A stretch of DNA of 64,000 nt from Brachyspira hampsonii. GTDB taxonomy: Bacteria; Spirochaetota; Brachyspiria; Brachyspirales; Brachyspiraceae. The translations under genes were made by a program, and so were the position numbers. The notes below the pieces were generated by a model that ran no database searches, was not told the DNA's origin, and was given only the letters and a program-made list of their open reading frames with translations. Location of the stretch: positions 195,896 through 259,895 of the forward strand of contig NZ_MDCO01000001.1 of assembly GCF_001746205.1 (NCBI RefSeq), in the 5' to 3' direction. Below are positions 28,165-37,242 of this stretch, one piece after another (position 1 is the stretch's first letter; each line of letters starts with the position of its first letter).

Positions 28165-29574
28165 ATGAGAATTATTAATAGTATAATAACAAATACTAAT
28201 AATGTAATGTATGGTTATCTTCTTCTTGCTGTATTTTTTGTTATTTCCGTTTTCTTTACCATAAGATTAAAAGGCATACAAGTTTCACATTCTATACATG
28301 CTTTAAAACTTCTGTTTTCAAAGCATGAAAAAGGAGACGGAGTTTCAGGATTTGTAAGTTTTTGTATAAGTACAGCTTCAAGAGTTGGAACAGGAAATAT
28401 TACAGGAGTTATGGGAGCTGTTTCGGCAGGAGGACCTGGAGCTTTATTTTGGATGTGGATAATGGCTATTTTAGGCGGAAGTTTAGCTTTTTCCGAAAGT
28501 ACATTAGCTCAGCTTTATAAAGAAAAAGATTCTCAAGGAAAATTTATAGGAGGGGCTTCTTTCTATATAAAAAGCAAATTAAAAAAACCTGTAATAGCAG
28601 TATTATTTGCTCTATGTATGATATTCACATATACAACTTTTAATGGTGTTCAGGCAAATACAATATCAAGTGCTTTGTCAAAATATAATGTATCATTTAT
28701 TATAACTGCTATCATATTAACAATAATTACAGGAATAATATTATTCAGTAAAAAAAGAGATACTATAACTCATGCATGTGTATTCATAGTACCTGTTATG
28801 GCGATACCTTATATATTAATGGGACTTTTTATATTTTTTACTAATTTGTCTTCAGTACCTACAGCATTTCAAAATATATTCGTACAAGCATTTAAGCCTA
28901 GTGCTGTTTTCGGAGGTGCTATAGGAATTACAATTTCAAACGGATTAAAAAGAGGTTTATTCTCAAATGAGGCAGGTATGGGAGGAGCTCCGCATGCTGC
29001 TGCCGCCGCTCATACTTCTCACCCTTGTAAACAGGGCTTGATACAGATGTTCTCAGTATTTACTGATACTATATTAATATGTTCTATTTCAGGATTCATA
29101 CTTCTATTATCTCCGGAGGCTATGAAAGAAGTTAAAAATATAGAAGGTATTAATTTATTCCAATATGCTATGGAATCTCATTTGGGAAGTTTCGGTTCTA
29201 TATTTATTACTGTATGTATATTGTTTTTCTCTTACAGTTCTATACTAGGAAATTTTTTCTATATAAAAACAGGTGCCGCTGCTATAAAAGATAATTTTGT
29301 ATCTTATATAATAGTTGGACTTATGACTATAGTAATGGTATTTGCAGGTTCATTAGCTGAATTCAAAACTATATGGGGAGCTGGAGATATGTTTATGGGA
29401 TTTATGGCTTTATTGAACATCATAGTTATGGTCATACTTAATAAACCCGTATACCTGCTTACTAAACATTATGTAAGTCAATTAAAAGAACATAAAAAGC
29501 CTAAATTTAGTAAAGATATAATTGAAGAATTAAAAAATGATGATGCTATAACTCAATGGGATAATAAAAATTAA
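28165..29574 (+). CDS. AGCS-family sodium:alanine/glycine symporter
   Basis: A 469-residue, 10-11 helix inner-membrane transporter that takes up small neutral amino acids with Na+. Family signatures include FCISTASRVGTGNITGVMGA, GGPGALFWMWIMAILGGSLAFSEST-type helix, and SNGLKRGLFSNEAGMGGAPHAAA. AAGGG precedes ATG 28165. A strong terminator follows at 29610. The length and all core helices are complete. Alanine versus glycine preference cannot be read from the sequence. Confidence 0.93.
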   Translation: MRIINSIITNTNNVMYGYLLLAVFFVISVFFTIRLKGIQVSHSIHALKLLFSKHEKGDGVSGFVSFCISTASRVGTGNITGVMGAVSAGGPGALFWMWIMAILGGSLAFSESTLAQLYKEKDSQGKFIGGASFYIKSKLKKPVIAVLFALCMIFTYTTFNGVQANTISSALSKYNVSFIITAIILTIITGIILFSKKRDTITHACVFIVPVMAIPYILMGLFIFFTNLSSVPTAFQNIFVQAFKPSAVFGGAIGITISNGLKRGLFSNEAGMGGAPHAAAAAHTSHPCKQGLIQMFSVFTDTILICSISGFILLLSPEAMKEVKNIEGINLFQYAMESHLGSFGSIFITVCILFFSYSSILGNFFYIKTGAAAIKDNFVSYIIVGLMTIVMVFAGSLAEFKTIWGAGDMFMGFMALLNIIVMVILNKPVYLLTKHYVSQLKEHKKPKFSKDIIEELKNDDAITQWDNKN

Positions 29575-29609
29575 TTGTATAAAAATTGATTAATAGCAAT
29601 AAATTAAAT

Positions 29610-29650
29610 AAGGGCTTACACTTGATTAAAAGTAAAGCCCTTTATTTTTA
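29610..29650. terminator. Bidirectional terminator
   Basis: AAGGGCTT-ACACTT pairs with AAGT-AAAGCCCTT and is followed by TATTTTT; it separates the symporter gene from the convergent AAA remnant. Confidence 0.85.
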
Positions 29651-29666
29651 ATTATAAAAATATATG

Positions 29667-29984
29667 CTATTTTTTAGAAGCATACTTCATATCGTATTTA
29701 TCCAAATTCTTTTTCATATCTTCTAGTTTTTCTTTAAATGTTACTGATATGCATTTAAAATCTTTCATAGCCTCTTCCAAATATTTAGTCTCCATTTTTT
29801 TGCAATCTTCAATAAAACATTTCTCTATAGCATGCTGAATAATAGATTCAATATCAGCACCAGAATAACCTTCTGTTTTATCAAGAAGACTAATAATATC
29901 TAATTTTGAAATATACTGTTTTCTATATAGGACAATTGGGTAATCTATTACATAATTTTTTACACTATTATATTTATAATACAA
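29667..29984 (-). pseudogene. C-terminal remnant of a AAA+ ATPase
   Basis: The 105 residues carry only the AAA lid region: ISKLDIISLLDKTEGYSGADIESI-like helix followed by YLEEAMKDFKCISVTFKEK and a Lys-rich tail. The Walker A, Walker B and arginine-finger parts are absent, and only 28 bp separate the frame from tsaC, so the front of the gene has been deleted. The first codon would be a TTG with no ribosome site. Intact AAA ATPases end with this same lid. It is probably a decayed gene, though a short expressed product cannot be excluded. Confidence 0.7.
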
Positions 29985-30012
29985 TTTATTAATATTAAAT
30001 AAAAATATATAA

Positions 30013-30603
30013 TTACAAATGAACAGAACCCTGACGAAGAACTTTATTTTCTAAGCAGTCATAAAGTGTTGAAGGCATCTTATTTTCTAATATACCGGCA
30101 TTAATTATTAAGTCAGCTTTGTCTTTATAAAGCTCTGCTAATTCATTGCCGTCAAGTATAATACCGTAACCGCTCGGATTGGCGGAAGGAGCTACCAAAG
30201 GATTAGTTCCTTTTAGTATAAGCTGCATATATTTATCATTAGGTATTCTTAAAGCTATCGTATCTTTCAAATATGAGAATCGATTTTTTAATTCATCTAA
30301 AAGAGGCATAATAAAAGTTAATTCACCCGGTATATTTTTTTTTATGATTTCAGGTACTTCTTTATTTGAGAATCTTTTCACACTTTCTAAATTTTTTGAT
30401 AATATTAAAAGAGGCTTATTTTTTTCTCTTTCTTTTATAGTATATATTCTATTTACAGCATCAGTATTAAAAGCATCAGCAAGCATTCCATAAACTGTAT
30501 CTGTTGGGGAAACTACTATTCCGCCTTTATTAATAACTTTTATAACTTCATTAGCTGCATACTCTATACTTTCTGAATTATTTTTTTCAAGATTAACTAT
30601 CAT
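30013..30603 (-). CDS. tsaC: TsaC/Sua5/YrdC, L-threonylcarbamoyladenylate synthase
   Basis: Makes threonylcarbamoyl-AMP from threonine, bicarbonate and ATP for the universal t6A modification at position 37 of ANN-decoding tRNAs. The 196 residues cover a single YrdC domain with the substrate-binding KEREKNKPL, SPTDTVYGM, PGELTFIM, ALRIPN and APSANPSG motifs. The C-terminal Sua5 extension is missing, so this is the short TsaC form. It starts 9 bp after the receiver-GGDEF gene and is probably translated from the same mRNA. GGTAA before the ATG is a weak site. Confidence 0.92.
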   Translation of the reverse strand: MIVNLEKNNSESIEYAANEVIKVINKGGIVVSPTDTVYGMLADAFNTDAVNRIYTIKEREKNKPLLILSKNLESVKRFSNKEVPEIIKKNIPGELTFIMPLLDELKNRFSYLKDTIALRIPNDKYMQLILKGTNPLVAPSANPSGYGIILDGNELAELYKDKADLIINAGILENKMPSTLYDCLENKVLRQGSVHL

Positions 30604-30612
30604 AAATAATTA

Positions 30613-31635
30613 TTACCTTTTAATAAGTGTAGGGTGTACAAACAAACTTGCAAATCCTCTCCTTTTAGCATTATGAAGTGCTAGTAATACAGGAGCTATT
30701 TCTTTTTCCATACCCTCTATATGATAATTCTTTTTATATGCTGTATATGATATACCGACAGATATTGTATATTTAATTATAACGCCATTGTATTCGAGTT
30801 CATTTTTATCAACAAAACCTTTTATTTCTTCAATTTTCTTATCATATAATTTGATATTCATTCTATTGAAAGCAACCATAAACTGATTATTATCAAATCT
30901 CGCCAAAATATCTTCTCTTCTTGTTGTTTTTTTAAGAACATCTGTAAACTTAAGCATTATTTCTTCAGCAGCTATGATTCCATATTCGCTTATAATACTA
31001 TCAAGTCCGTCTATACAAAAGCATGCAAGCACTATAGTTTCTTCATGCCTTACTGTTTCATAAAGAAGTCTTGTAAACTGCTCATAAAACTCTTTTTTAT
31101 TCCAAAGCCCTGTTTCTAAATCCACATTAAGTATATCATCGTATTTTTTCTGAGCATCTTTATATGACTGATAATTTCTATTAGAAACTTCTGTCATATC
31201 AGCTAAAGAATTCTGAAGATAATCTGCCTGTTTAATTAATTTCTGATGTTCTAAGTAAAGTCTTCTGTATTTCAAACAGCTATTAACTCTTACGACAAGC
31301 TCCATCTCATCAAATGGAATAAATATAAGTCCGTCAATACCTAAATTTATAGCTTCCTCTATGAACTCCATTTTTCTATACGGCGTACTTAAAAGAATTA
31401 CAGGAGTTCCTTTAGTAGATTCCTGATTTTTAAAAGTATCAAGAAGCTGCAAACCTTGTGAGTCCCCTATATCTGCATCTAAAAGTATTAAATCCAATGT
31501 ACTTTCATTGGAAATATTAACTGCCTGAGATCTGGATTTTGTTGCTATCGGATTATAATGTCTTCCTCTTAATAGATCAACAAACCTGTCTAAAAGGTCT
31601 GCTCTATGCTCTACTACTAAAATATTTTCATTCAT
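30613..31635 (-). CDS. Receiver-GGDEF protein with degenerate active sites
   Basis: A 340-residue cytoplasmic protein: receiver domain (1-120), coiled linker (120-165) and GGDEF-type domain (165-335). The receiver keeps a phosphorylatable Asp53 (ILLDADI), but the conserved Lys is replaced (FIPF instead of KPF) and the acidic pair is VEHR. In the second domain DLETGLWNKKEF is canonical, yet the catalytic GGDEF reads DNNQF, so diguanylate cyclase activity is not expected. The RxxD inhibitory site also appears changed. It may act as a c-di-GMP or GTP sensor or as a protein platform. The linker is rich in heptad-like residues. Confidence 0.85.
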   Translation of the reverse strand: MNENILVVEHRADLLDRFVDLLRGRHYNPIATKSRSQAVNISNESTLDLILLDADIGDSQGLQLLDTFKNQESTKGTPVILLSTPYRKMEFIEEAINLGIDGLIFIPFDEMELVVRVNSCLKYRRLYLEHQKLIKQADYLQNSLADMTEVSNRNYQSYKDAQKKYDDILNVDLETGLWNKKEFYEQFTRLLYETVRHEETIVLACFCIDGLDSIISEYGIIAAEEIMLKFTDVLKKTTRREDILARFDNNQFMVAFNRMNIKLYDKKIEEIKGFVDKNELEYNGVIIKYTISVGISYTAYKKNYHIEGMEKEIAPVLLALHNAKRRGFASLFVHPTLIKR

Positions 31636-31977
31636 AATTAATTACATCTTCAAAATATATAAATTCTTATATTAAAGTATCGTAAATTTGTAGAATTTAT
31701 TAAATAAAAAATAGGTATGAAATTGTAAAAGATATATTAGACTTATTTTTAAACTTCTATACAAGATTAATTATTTAATTTTAAATTATAATCATAAAAT
31801 TTTACATATCTCATAATTGATTATTTTAACATATAAATATACAGTCATTCTTTATGTTAGTTATGCCTAATTATCATCAACTATGCATATAGAATATGTG
31901 TTATTACAATATGGATAATGCAGTGTAGTTTTCACTTATATAAATGAAATTAATTTTGAAACAATGCTATTAATATT
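31636..31977. other. Intergenic, no gene seen
   Basis: AT-rich gap between divergent genes. The stretch 31850-31945 is less AT-biased (CATCAACTATGCATATAG and ATGCAGTGTAGTTTTCAC) and may be a relic, but no frame or repeat is supported. Confidence 0.3.
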
Positions 31978-32006
31978 TTGACAAATTTTATTTATATTTA
32001 TATAAT
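31978..32006 (+). promoter_or_regulatory. Consensus promoter of the methyltransferase gene
   Basis: TTGACA, 17-bp spacer, TATAAT: a perfect sigma70 match. Transcription should begin near 32013, about five bases before ATG 32018, so the mRNA would be nearly leaderless. Confidence 0.8.
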
Positions 32007-32017
32007 CTAGTAAAAAC

Positions 32018-32995
32018 ATGGACACATATATGAATTTGGATAAAATTATAGAAAACTCATTAAAATCAAATACAGATGATTATTGTTTTAAAAATAATGA
32101 AGAAAGCAGCTACTATATATTTAATAAGGACTGCCGAGAAGGTTTAAAAAAAATACCTGATAATAATATAGATTTCATAGTAACAGATCCTCCATATTTT
32201 ATTGACGGAATGGATAATAATTGGAATGACGGAGAATTAAAGAGAAGAACTAAATATTCTAATGTTATAGGAGGAATACCAGCCGGCATGAAATTTGACA
32301 GAAAACAAGGTGAAAATCTTCAGAAATTTTTAGAGCCTATATGTCAGGATTTTTTTAGAATATTAAAGCCCGGAGGATTTTGTATAATATTTTCTCAAGG
32401 AAGATTGTATCATAGAACTGCTATGGCTTTAGATTTAGCAGGTTTTGAAATTAGAGATTTAATGGCTTGGAAATATGAGGGACAGGCTAAAGCATTTTCT
32501 CAGGATCATTTTATAAAAAGAGATAAAAATAAAACAGAAGAAGAAAAAGAAAAACTTATTGCTGAACTTAAAGGGCTTAAAACTCCGCAGCTTAAACCGC
32601 AAATGGAGCCTATGGTTTTAGCTCAAAAACCAAGAGAAGGAACATTCGTTGAAAATTGGGAAAAATATCAAGTAGGTTTAATGAATACAAATGAATCTTT
32701 AGATGGTAAATTCCCCGGTACTGTTATGGAAATATCTAAAAAGATAAGAAAAAATGAAACAGATAAAAAGATTGAACATATGACTGTAAAACCAGTGCAT
32801 TTAATTTCACATCTTATTAGACTTTTTACAAGAGAAGGTCAAACAGTATTAGATCCTTTTGTGGGAAGCGGCTCTCATGCACTTGCTGCTCTTATGAATA
32901 ATCGTAATTTCATAGGATATGAAATAGAAAAAAAATATTTTGATATCGCCAAAAATAGATTAGAAAAAGAAGTTTATCAAAAATCACTTTTTTAA
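32018..32995 (+). CDS. Type II DNA methyltransferase (N6-adenine/N4-cytosine, beta class)
   Basis: A 325-residue SAM-dependent DNA methyltransferase. The catalytic DPPY (57-60) precedes the SAM-binding DPFVGSGSHALAA near residue 287, the order of beta-class enzymes, with the target-recognition region between (100-270). PGGFCIIFSQGRLYH and IGYEIEKKYFDIAKNRL are standard. No Shine-Dalgarno precedes ATG 32018 or ATG 32030; the promoter position implies a nearly leaderless mRNA. It overlaps the convergent HNH nuclease gene by 12 bp, so the two form a restriction-modification pair. Recognition sequence unknown. Motifs are intact, so it should be active. Confidence 0.9.
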   Translation: MDTYMNLDKIIENSLKSNTDDYCFKNNEESSYYIFNKDCREGLKKIPDNNIDFIVTDPPYFIDGMDNNWNDGELKRRTKYSNVIGGIPAGMKFDRKQGENLQKFLEPICQDFFRILKPGGFCIIFSQGRLYHRTAMALDLAGFEIRDLMAWKYEGQAKAFSQDHFIKRDKNKTEEEKEKLIAELKGLKTPQLKPQMEPMVLAQKPREGTFVENWEKYQVGLMNTNESLDGKFPGTVMEISKKIRKNETDKKIEHMTVKPVHLISHLIRLFTREGQTVLDPFVGSGSHALAALMNNRNFIGYEIEKKYFDIAKNRLEKEVYQKSLF

Positions 32996-33706
32996 TATTT
33001 TTATAAGTAACTTAAATAATTTTTCATTAGTCTCATCTGATGAATTTTTTATAAACTTTTCTACAATTCTAAAACCATCTTCTGTATTAGCAACTCCAAT
33101 AACTCTTCCTGTCTTATCATAAATCCATTTATTTCTATCGGGTCTGTTGCAAATTTGACATTGAGGAATAATATTTCCTTCCTCTAAAGGCAAAGCAGGA
33201 TTCATATGTCCTTTCTGTAAACTTACTTTAACACCTTTTCTAAATAAATGCTCCTCTCCTTCTTTTGAACCGCAGCTGGCACAGCGATAATTATAAAGCT
33301 CTTTTATTTTTTCCCAATCACCTGAAAATCCTTCTCTCCTTTTTGAAGAAAAGGCAGGATATGGATTTTCTAAATCTATAAGTTTATAAGATCCAGAAGG
33401 AATATTGTACCTGCTATCTCCCCTAGTTCCTGAAATTATATTCCAACCTTTTTGCATAGATAAATGTCTTCCCTGCTGCACATCTACAACATCAGGATAA
33501 TACTGTTTTATGAAATCTGTCAATTCAGATTTTGATACTATATCTGTATTCGGATAATTTTTTGCTAATCTAACTAAAACCAAAGCATTTTTAGTATATC
33601 CATTCTTATCTTTCAAAGCAGGCAATTCAACACCTTTATCAGCTAGATATTTATTATAATGATATAATATTATTTCCCATATTTTTTCTATTTCTCTATC
33701 ATTCAT
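32984..33706 (-). CDS. HNH-type restriction endonuclease
   Basis: A 240-residue nuclease. The C-terminal half has CASCGS, a histidine in QKGHMNPALPLEEGN, then IPQCQICNRPDRNKW: paired CxxC zinc ligands around a beta-beta-alpha-metal core with the H-N pattern. GHMNP.LPL..GN.IPQCQ.CN is found in several Type II HNH endonucleases. The N-terminal half (1-130) has no motif I recognise and probably reads the target. AAGGA before the ATG. It converges on the methyltransferase gene with overlapping ends, which supports the restriction role over a generic HNH function. Confidence 0.82.
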   Translation of the reverse strand: MNDREIEKIWEIILYHYNKYLADKGVELPALKDKNGYTKNALVLVRLAKNYPNTDIVSKSELTDFIKQYYPDVVDVQQGRHLSMQKGWNIISGTRGDSRYNIPSGSYKLIDLENPYPAFSSKRREGFSGDWEKIKELYNYRCASCGSKEGEEHLFRKGVKVSLQKGHMNPALPLEEGNIIPQCQICNRPDRNKWIYDKTGRVIGVANTEDGFRIVEKFIKNSSDETNEKLFKLLIKILKK

Positions 33707-33805
33707 TTTTTGTCCTTAATTATTAATATATTATGAAAATCGGATTTTTAATAATCTAACTTTTACACTTTTTAATAATTTTTTAATAGCTCCAAAATTA
33801 TGCTT

Positions 33806-33833
33806 GCAGAACTTCTAATCTTTGATATACTCT
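33806..33833 (+). promoter_or_regulatory. Promoter of argS
   Basis: TTGCAG, 16-bp spacer, TATACT, 50 bp upstream of the argS ATG. Confidence 0.55.
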
Positions 33834-33883
33834 ATATACTAAAAAATATTTTTACTTTTAATATAATATCAACAGGAGAGCGT

Positions 33884-35473
33884 ATGCTTAAAAAATTTAT
33901 CTCAAATATCCTAAAAGAGGCTTTAAAAGAATATTTAAAAAATACTGATATTGAAAATATAGAATCTTATATAGAAATAGGATATGCAGTAGACGATAAA
34001 TTCGGTGATTATGCTTGCCCTGCTGCTATGAGACTTGCTAAAGTATTAAAGAAAAACCCTTTAGAAATAGCAAATGAAATAGCTGAAAAAATAGATAAAA
34101 AATATTTTGAAAAAATAGAAGCAGCAAAACCGGGATTCATTAATTTAACTTTATCATATAACTATATAAATGAATGTATAAATAACCTTATTAATAATGA
34201 TGACTACGGAAAAAATACAGCAGAAGATAAAAAAAAGATATTAATAGAATATGTAAGTGCAAATCCAACAGGTCCTCTTCATATAGGGCATGGAAGATGG
34301 GCTGCTATTGGAAGTGCATTATCTAATATACTTAAATATGCAGGACATGAAGTTTATCAGGAGTTCTATGTTAATGATGCCGGCGAACAGATAACCAAAT
34401 TAAATGAAAGTGTTAAAGCTGTAAAAGAAGGAAGAGAAATACCTGAAGACGGCTATCATGGCGAATACATAAAAGATATAGCCAAACAGGACGGAGTACC
34501 TAAGGATATTATATTAGAAAGTCAAAAAAAATTATTAGAGAGATTTGGCACCCACATGGACAATTACGCTTCCGAGTTAAAAATAAGAGAAGGCGGGGAA
34601 TTAGAAAAAACTATGGACTTTCTTGACAAGGAAGGGCTTTTATTTGAAGAGGATAATGCTGTTTGGTTTAGAAGCACTAAATATGGTGATGATAAAGACA
34701 GAGTAGTTAAAAAAAGCAACGGAACATACACATACTTCGCTCCGGACATTACATATCATAAAAATAAAATCGACAGAGGATATCATTATTTAATAGATAT
34801 ATTAGGTGCTGATCATCATGGTTATGTACCTAGAATCACTGCTGCTGTTAGGGCTGTTAGTAAGGATACTGCTTCTTTGAAAGTTATACTAGGACAGTTA
34901 GTTCGTCTTTACAGAGGAAATGAACTTGTTAGAATGAGTAAAAGAACAGGAGATATGATTAGTCTTGAAGATGTTATTGATGAGATCGGAGTTGATCCTA
35001 CTAGATATTTTCTTCTTATGCGTTCTTATTCTAGTTCGCTTGATTTTGATTTGGAGCTTGCTAAGAAAAAGGATAATGATAATCCTGTTTATTATGTTCA
35101 ATATGCTTATGCTAGAATTTGCAATATTTTCTTTAAATTAGAAGAAAAAAATATGTCTTATGATGATAATAAGACTTTTGATATTTCAAAAATTGCTAAT
35201 GAAAGCTCTTTAAAACTTGCTAAAATGATACTAAGATTTCCTGATGAAATAAATGAAGCGGCTAAATCTTTAGAAGTTTATACTCTTATTAATTATACTT
35301 ATGAAATAGCTGGTGCATTGCATAGATTCTACTATGATAATATTGTACTAGAAGAAAATGAAGAAATAAGGCAGGAAAGACTCACTCTAATTAAAGCTGT
35401 TAAAAAAATACTTGGTATATGCTTTGATATAATAGGAATAACTAAAATAGAGAGAATGTGGTCTGAAGAATAA
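33884..35473 (+). CDS. argS: Arginyl-tRNA synthetase
   Basis: Charges tRNA-Arg. The 529-residue class I enzyme has the N-terminal additional domain ([13 protein letters not shown]), HIGH motif in [22 protein letters not shown], the KMSKS equivalent [12 protein letters not shown], and the DALR anticodon-binding domain at the C-terminus ([15 protein letters not shown] onward, ending ERMWSEE). The frame is open upstream to 33800, but AGGAG at 33874-33878 and the family N-terminus fix the start at ATG 33884. The reading of 33800-33883 overlaps the promoter. A cluster of family A/B repeats begins about 20 bp after the stop. Confidence 0.97.
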   Translation: MLKKFISNILKEALKEYLKNTDIENIESYIEIGYAVDDKFGDYACPAAMRLAKVLKKNPLEIANEIAEKIDKKYFEKIEAAKPGFINLTLSYNYINECINNLINNDDYGKNTAEDKKKILIEYVSANPTGPLHIGHGRWAAIGSALSNILKYAGHEVYQEFYVNDAGEQITKLNESVKAVKEGREIPEDGYHGEYIKDIAKQDGVPKDIILESQKKLLERFGTHMDNYASELKIREGGELEKTMDFLDKEGLLFEEDNAVWFRSTKYGDDKDRVVKKSNGTYTYFAPDITYHKNKIDRGYHYLIDILGADHHGYVPRITAAVRAVSKDTASLKVILGQLVRLYRGNELVRMSKRTGDMISLEDVIDEIGVDPTRYFLLMRSYSSSLDFDLELAKKKDNDNPVYYVQYAYARICNIFFKLEEKNMSYDDNKTFDISKIANESSLKLAKMILRFPDEINEAAKSLEVYTLINYTYEIAGALHRFYYDNIVLEENEEIRQERLTLIKAVKKILGICFDIIGITKIERMWSEE

Positions 35474-35495
35474 TTATATATTCTTTAAATTTAAA

Positions 35496-35712
35496 AAAAC
35501 TTGGGTGGGCAGCTAATAAATTCTAATTAAGTTATAAAAAACTGAAAGTTAATATTAATAATATAACTTTAAATATAGAGGGCGGGCAAATGTAATTAAG
35601 TTTTAAAACTTTATTATAACTACCCCACCCTCCATACTTTTTAATATTTCAAGATATTTTTATTCCGTTTTTCTTTAAAACTTTTTCTGTAATTACAGCA
35701 CCCGCCCAAATT
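35496..35712. repeat. Family A repeat, full palindromic element
   Basis: AAACTTGGGTGGGCAGCTAAT, AGGGCGGGCAAATGTAATT, mirrored ACTACCCCACCCTCC and CAGCACCCGCCCAAATT in order. First of four elements in the argS 3' cluster. Confidence 0.85.
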
Positions 35713-35734
35713 AATTTTAGTTTGCTGTCTATTC

Positions 35735-35820
35735 ACCGCACGGTTAATTAAATTATAAAATATAACATAATTAAAATACAATTTTAATTATGTTTAAAAA
35801 TAACATTTTGCGTGCGTTGT
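35735..35820. repeat. Family B repeat
   Basis: CACCGCACGGTTAATTA at the left and TTTTGCGTGCGTTGT at the right. Confidence 0.8.
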
Positions 35821-35840
35821 AAAGATTAAAAACCTAATTA

Positions 35841-36058
35841 ACACTTGGGTGGGCGTTAATAAATTATATAAAAATAGAAAGACAAATAAAATCTTAATTT
35901 CAAAATAAAACAATAAGCCTATAGGGTGGGAATGAGAATAAAGCAAAAAATTTTATTTTCACTCCCCGCCCTTTAAAGTTTATTGCTTTACTTTAAATTT
36001 TAGTTTTACATTGTTTTATTATTTAATTTACACCTATTAGCACCCACCCAAATTTTAT
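35841..36058. repeat. Family A repeat, full palindromic element
   Basis: ACACTTGGGTGGGCGTTAAT, TAGGGTGGGAATGAGAATA, mirrored TTTCACTCCCCGCCCTTTA and TTAGCACCCACCCAAATTTT. Confidence 0.85.
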
Positions 36059-36077
36059 TTAAATTTATAGCTTATAA

Positions 36078-36162
36078 ACCGCACGATTGATGGTACTATA
36101 GTCATTAATCAATATATATTAAAGAAAAAATTATATATTATAATCTGCTCACCGTGCGTTAA
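36078..36162. repeat. Family B repeat
   Basis: ACCGCACGATTGATG at the left and CTCACCGTGCGTTAA at the right, ending the A-B-A-B cluster. Confidence 0.75.
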
Positions 36163-36271
36163 TTAATACAAATATTTTTGTTATAATAATAAATAATTTT
36201 ATACAATTCCTTGATTTTTTAACTAAAATGTTATAGCCTATTATTAGTAATAAAATATAGGGGTGATTACT

Positions 36272-36802
36272 ATGGGCAAAAAACTTCCTCTAATCATTTT
36301 AAGCAGTACAATCATCACAGTTTCAGCAGCTTTAATAGTATTAAAAAGAAGAAACAGCAAAGGTGAGTTTTTTATAAAAAGTTATGACGGAAAATTTGCT
36401 TTTATATTTGATAATGAATGGAAACTATCTAAAGAAAAAAACGAGCTTAATGAAAATTCTAATTTGGAAGCTATAAATAATAAAAAAGGCGTATGTTTTA
36501 TAATGTTTTCTAAATCTAAAGAGGAATTAAATAATATAAGCTTGGAAGAATATAACACAAATATTTTAAATGGAATGAATGGAGAAAACATTATATCCTC
36601 TAATAAAATAGAAGTTAATAATAAAGAAATGTATATAACAGAATTTGATTCATACTATGAAAATACATTAGTTCATTATCTTTTATATACACTAGAAACA
36701 AAAAATTATTATCATCAAGTTATGGTTGCTTTGATAAAAAATGATTATAAAAGACAATATAAACAGATTAATAATATTTTATCTAGAATAAGAGAGTTAT
36801 AA
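36272..36802 (+). CDS. Hypothetical protein with N-terminal membrane anchor
   Basis: A 176-residue protein. One hydrophobic segment (LPLIILSSTIITVSAALIVL) is followed by a KRR stop-transfer and an alpha/beta domain of about 150 residues beginning FFIKSYDGKFAFIFDNEWKL. This resembles PsbP/DUF1795-type stress proteins in strand order (short-peptide anchor, FDNEWKLS, ITEFDSYYENT), but the match is weak. GTG 36263 is also in frame; ATG 36272 with GGGGTG six bases upstream is chosen. The next gene starts 13 bp after its stop, so they are likely co-transcribed. Outer face of the inner membrane expected. Confidence 0.65.
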   Translation: MGKKLPLIILSSTIITVSAALIVLKRRNSKGEFFIKSYDGKFAFIFDNEWKLSKEKNELNENSNLEAINNKKGVCFIMFSKSKEELNNISLEEYNTNILNGMNGENIISSNKIEVNNKEMYITEFDSYYENTLVHYLLYTLETKNYYHQVMVALIKNDYKRQYKQINNILSRIREL

Positions 36803-36815
36803 TATAAAACTTTAA

Positions 36816-37235
36816 ATGAAAAAAATAGTATTAATATTTTTACTTAGTATTCATACAATAGCTGTAGCCGAACAGAAAATATTTGTATCTACAAAATTAA
36901 AAGGAAATAATTTAAGAAAAGAAATTCTCAAATGGGTAAAAAATGAAGCTGCAAATAATAAATTCAGCAGTTATGATAATGGATTAGTATATTTATTTTT
37001 TGTTTCTAATAATGTTGTAAACAATAATTCTCTATGTTTTGATATAAGTTTTCATTTAGAATATGACAAATTTATAGTAAATTTTTCTAATATAAAACTT
37101 TTAGATAATGATACAGGAAATACTAAGGATTTAAAATTCAGCATTTGGGATACTCTCACTAATAGCGGCTGGTTCAAAGAATATAATGAAATAATATCCA
37201 ATATCATAGAAGAGCTTGAAAATATAGTAAGCTGA
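36816..37235 (+). CDS. Hypothetical exported protein
   Basis: A 139-residue protein starting MKKIVLIFLLSIHTIAVAEQ, a clear signal peptide cleaved near AVA-EQ. The mature part is about 120 residues with KFIVNFSNIKLLDNDTGNT and a C-terminal helix. I do not recognise a family. There is no Shine-Dalgarno; its start lies 13 bp after the previous stop, consistent with coupled translation. Its stop is 7 bp from the convergent stop of the VIT gene, with no terminator visible between. Confidence 0.6.
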   Translation: MKKIVLIFLLSIHTIAVAEQKIFVSTKLKGNNLRKEILKWVKNEAANNKFSSYDNGLVYLFFVSNNVVNNNSLCFDISFHLEYDKFIVNFSNIKLLDNDTGNTKDLKFSIWDTLTNSGWFKEYNEIISNIIEELENIVS

Positions 37236-37242
37236 TAATTTT

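Noticed and set aside
33800-33883. 28-codon N-terminal extension of argS
   Set aside because: It overlaps the promoter and precedes an ideal AGGAG-ATG; the extension does not match ArgRS.
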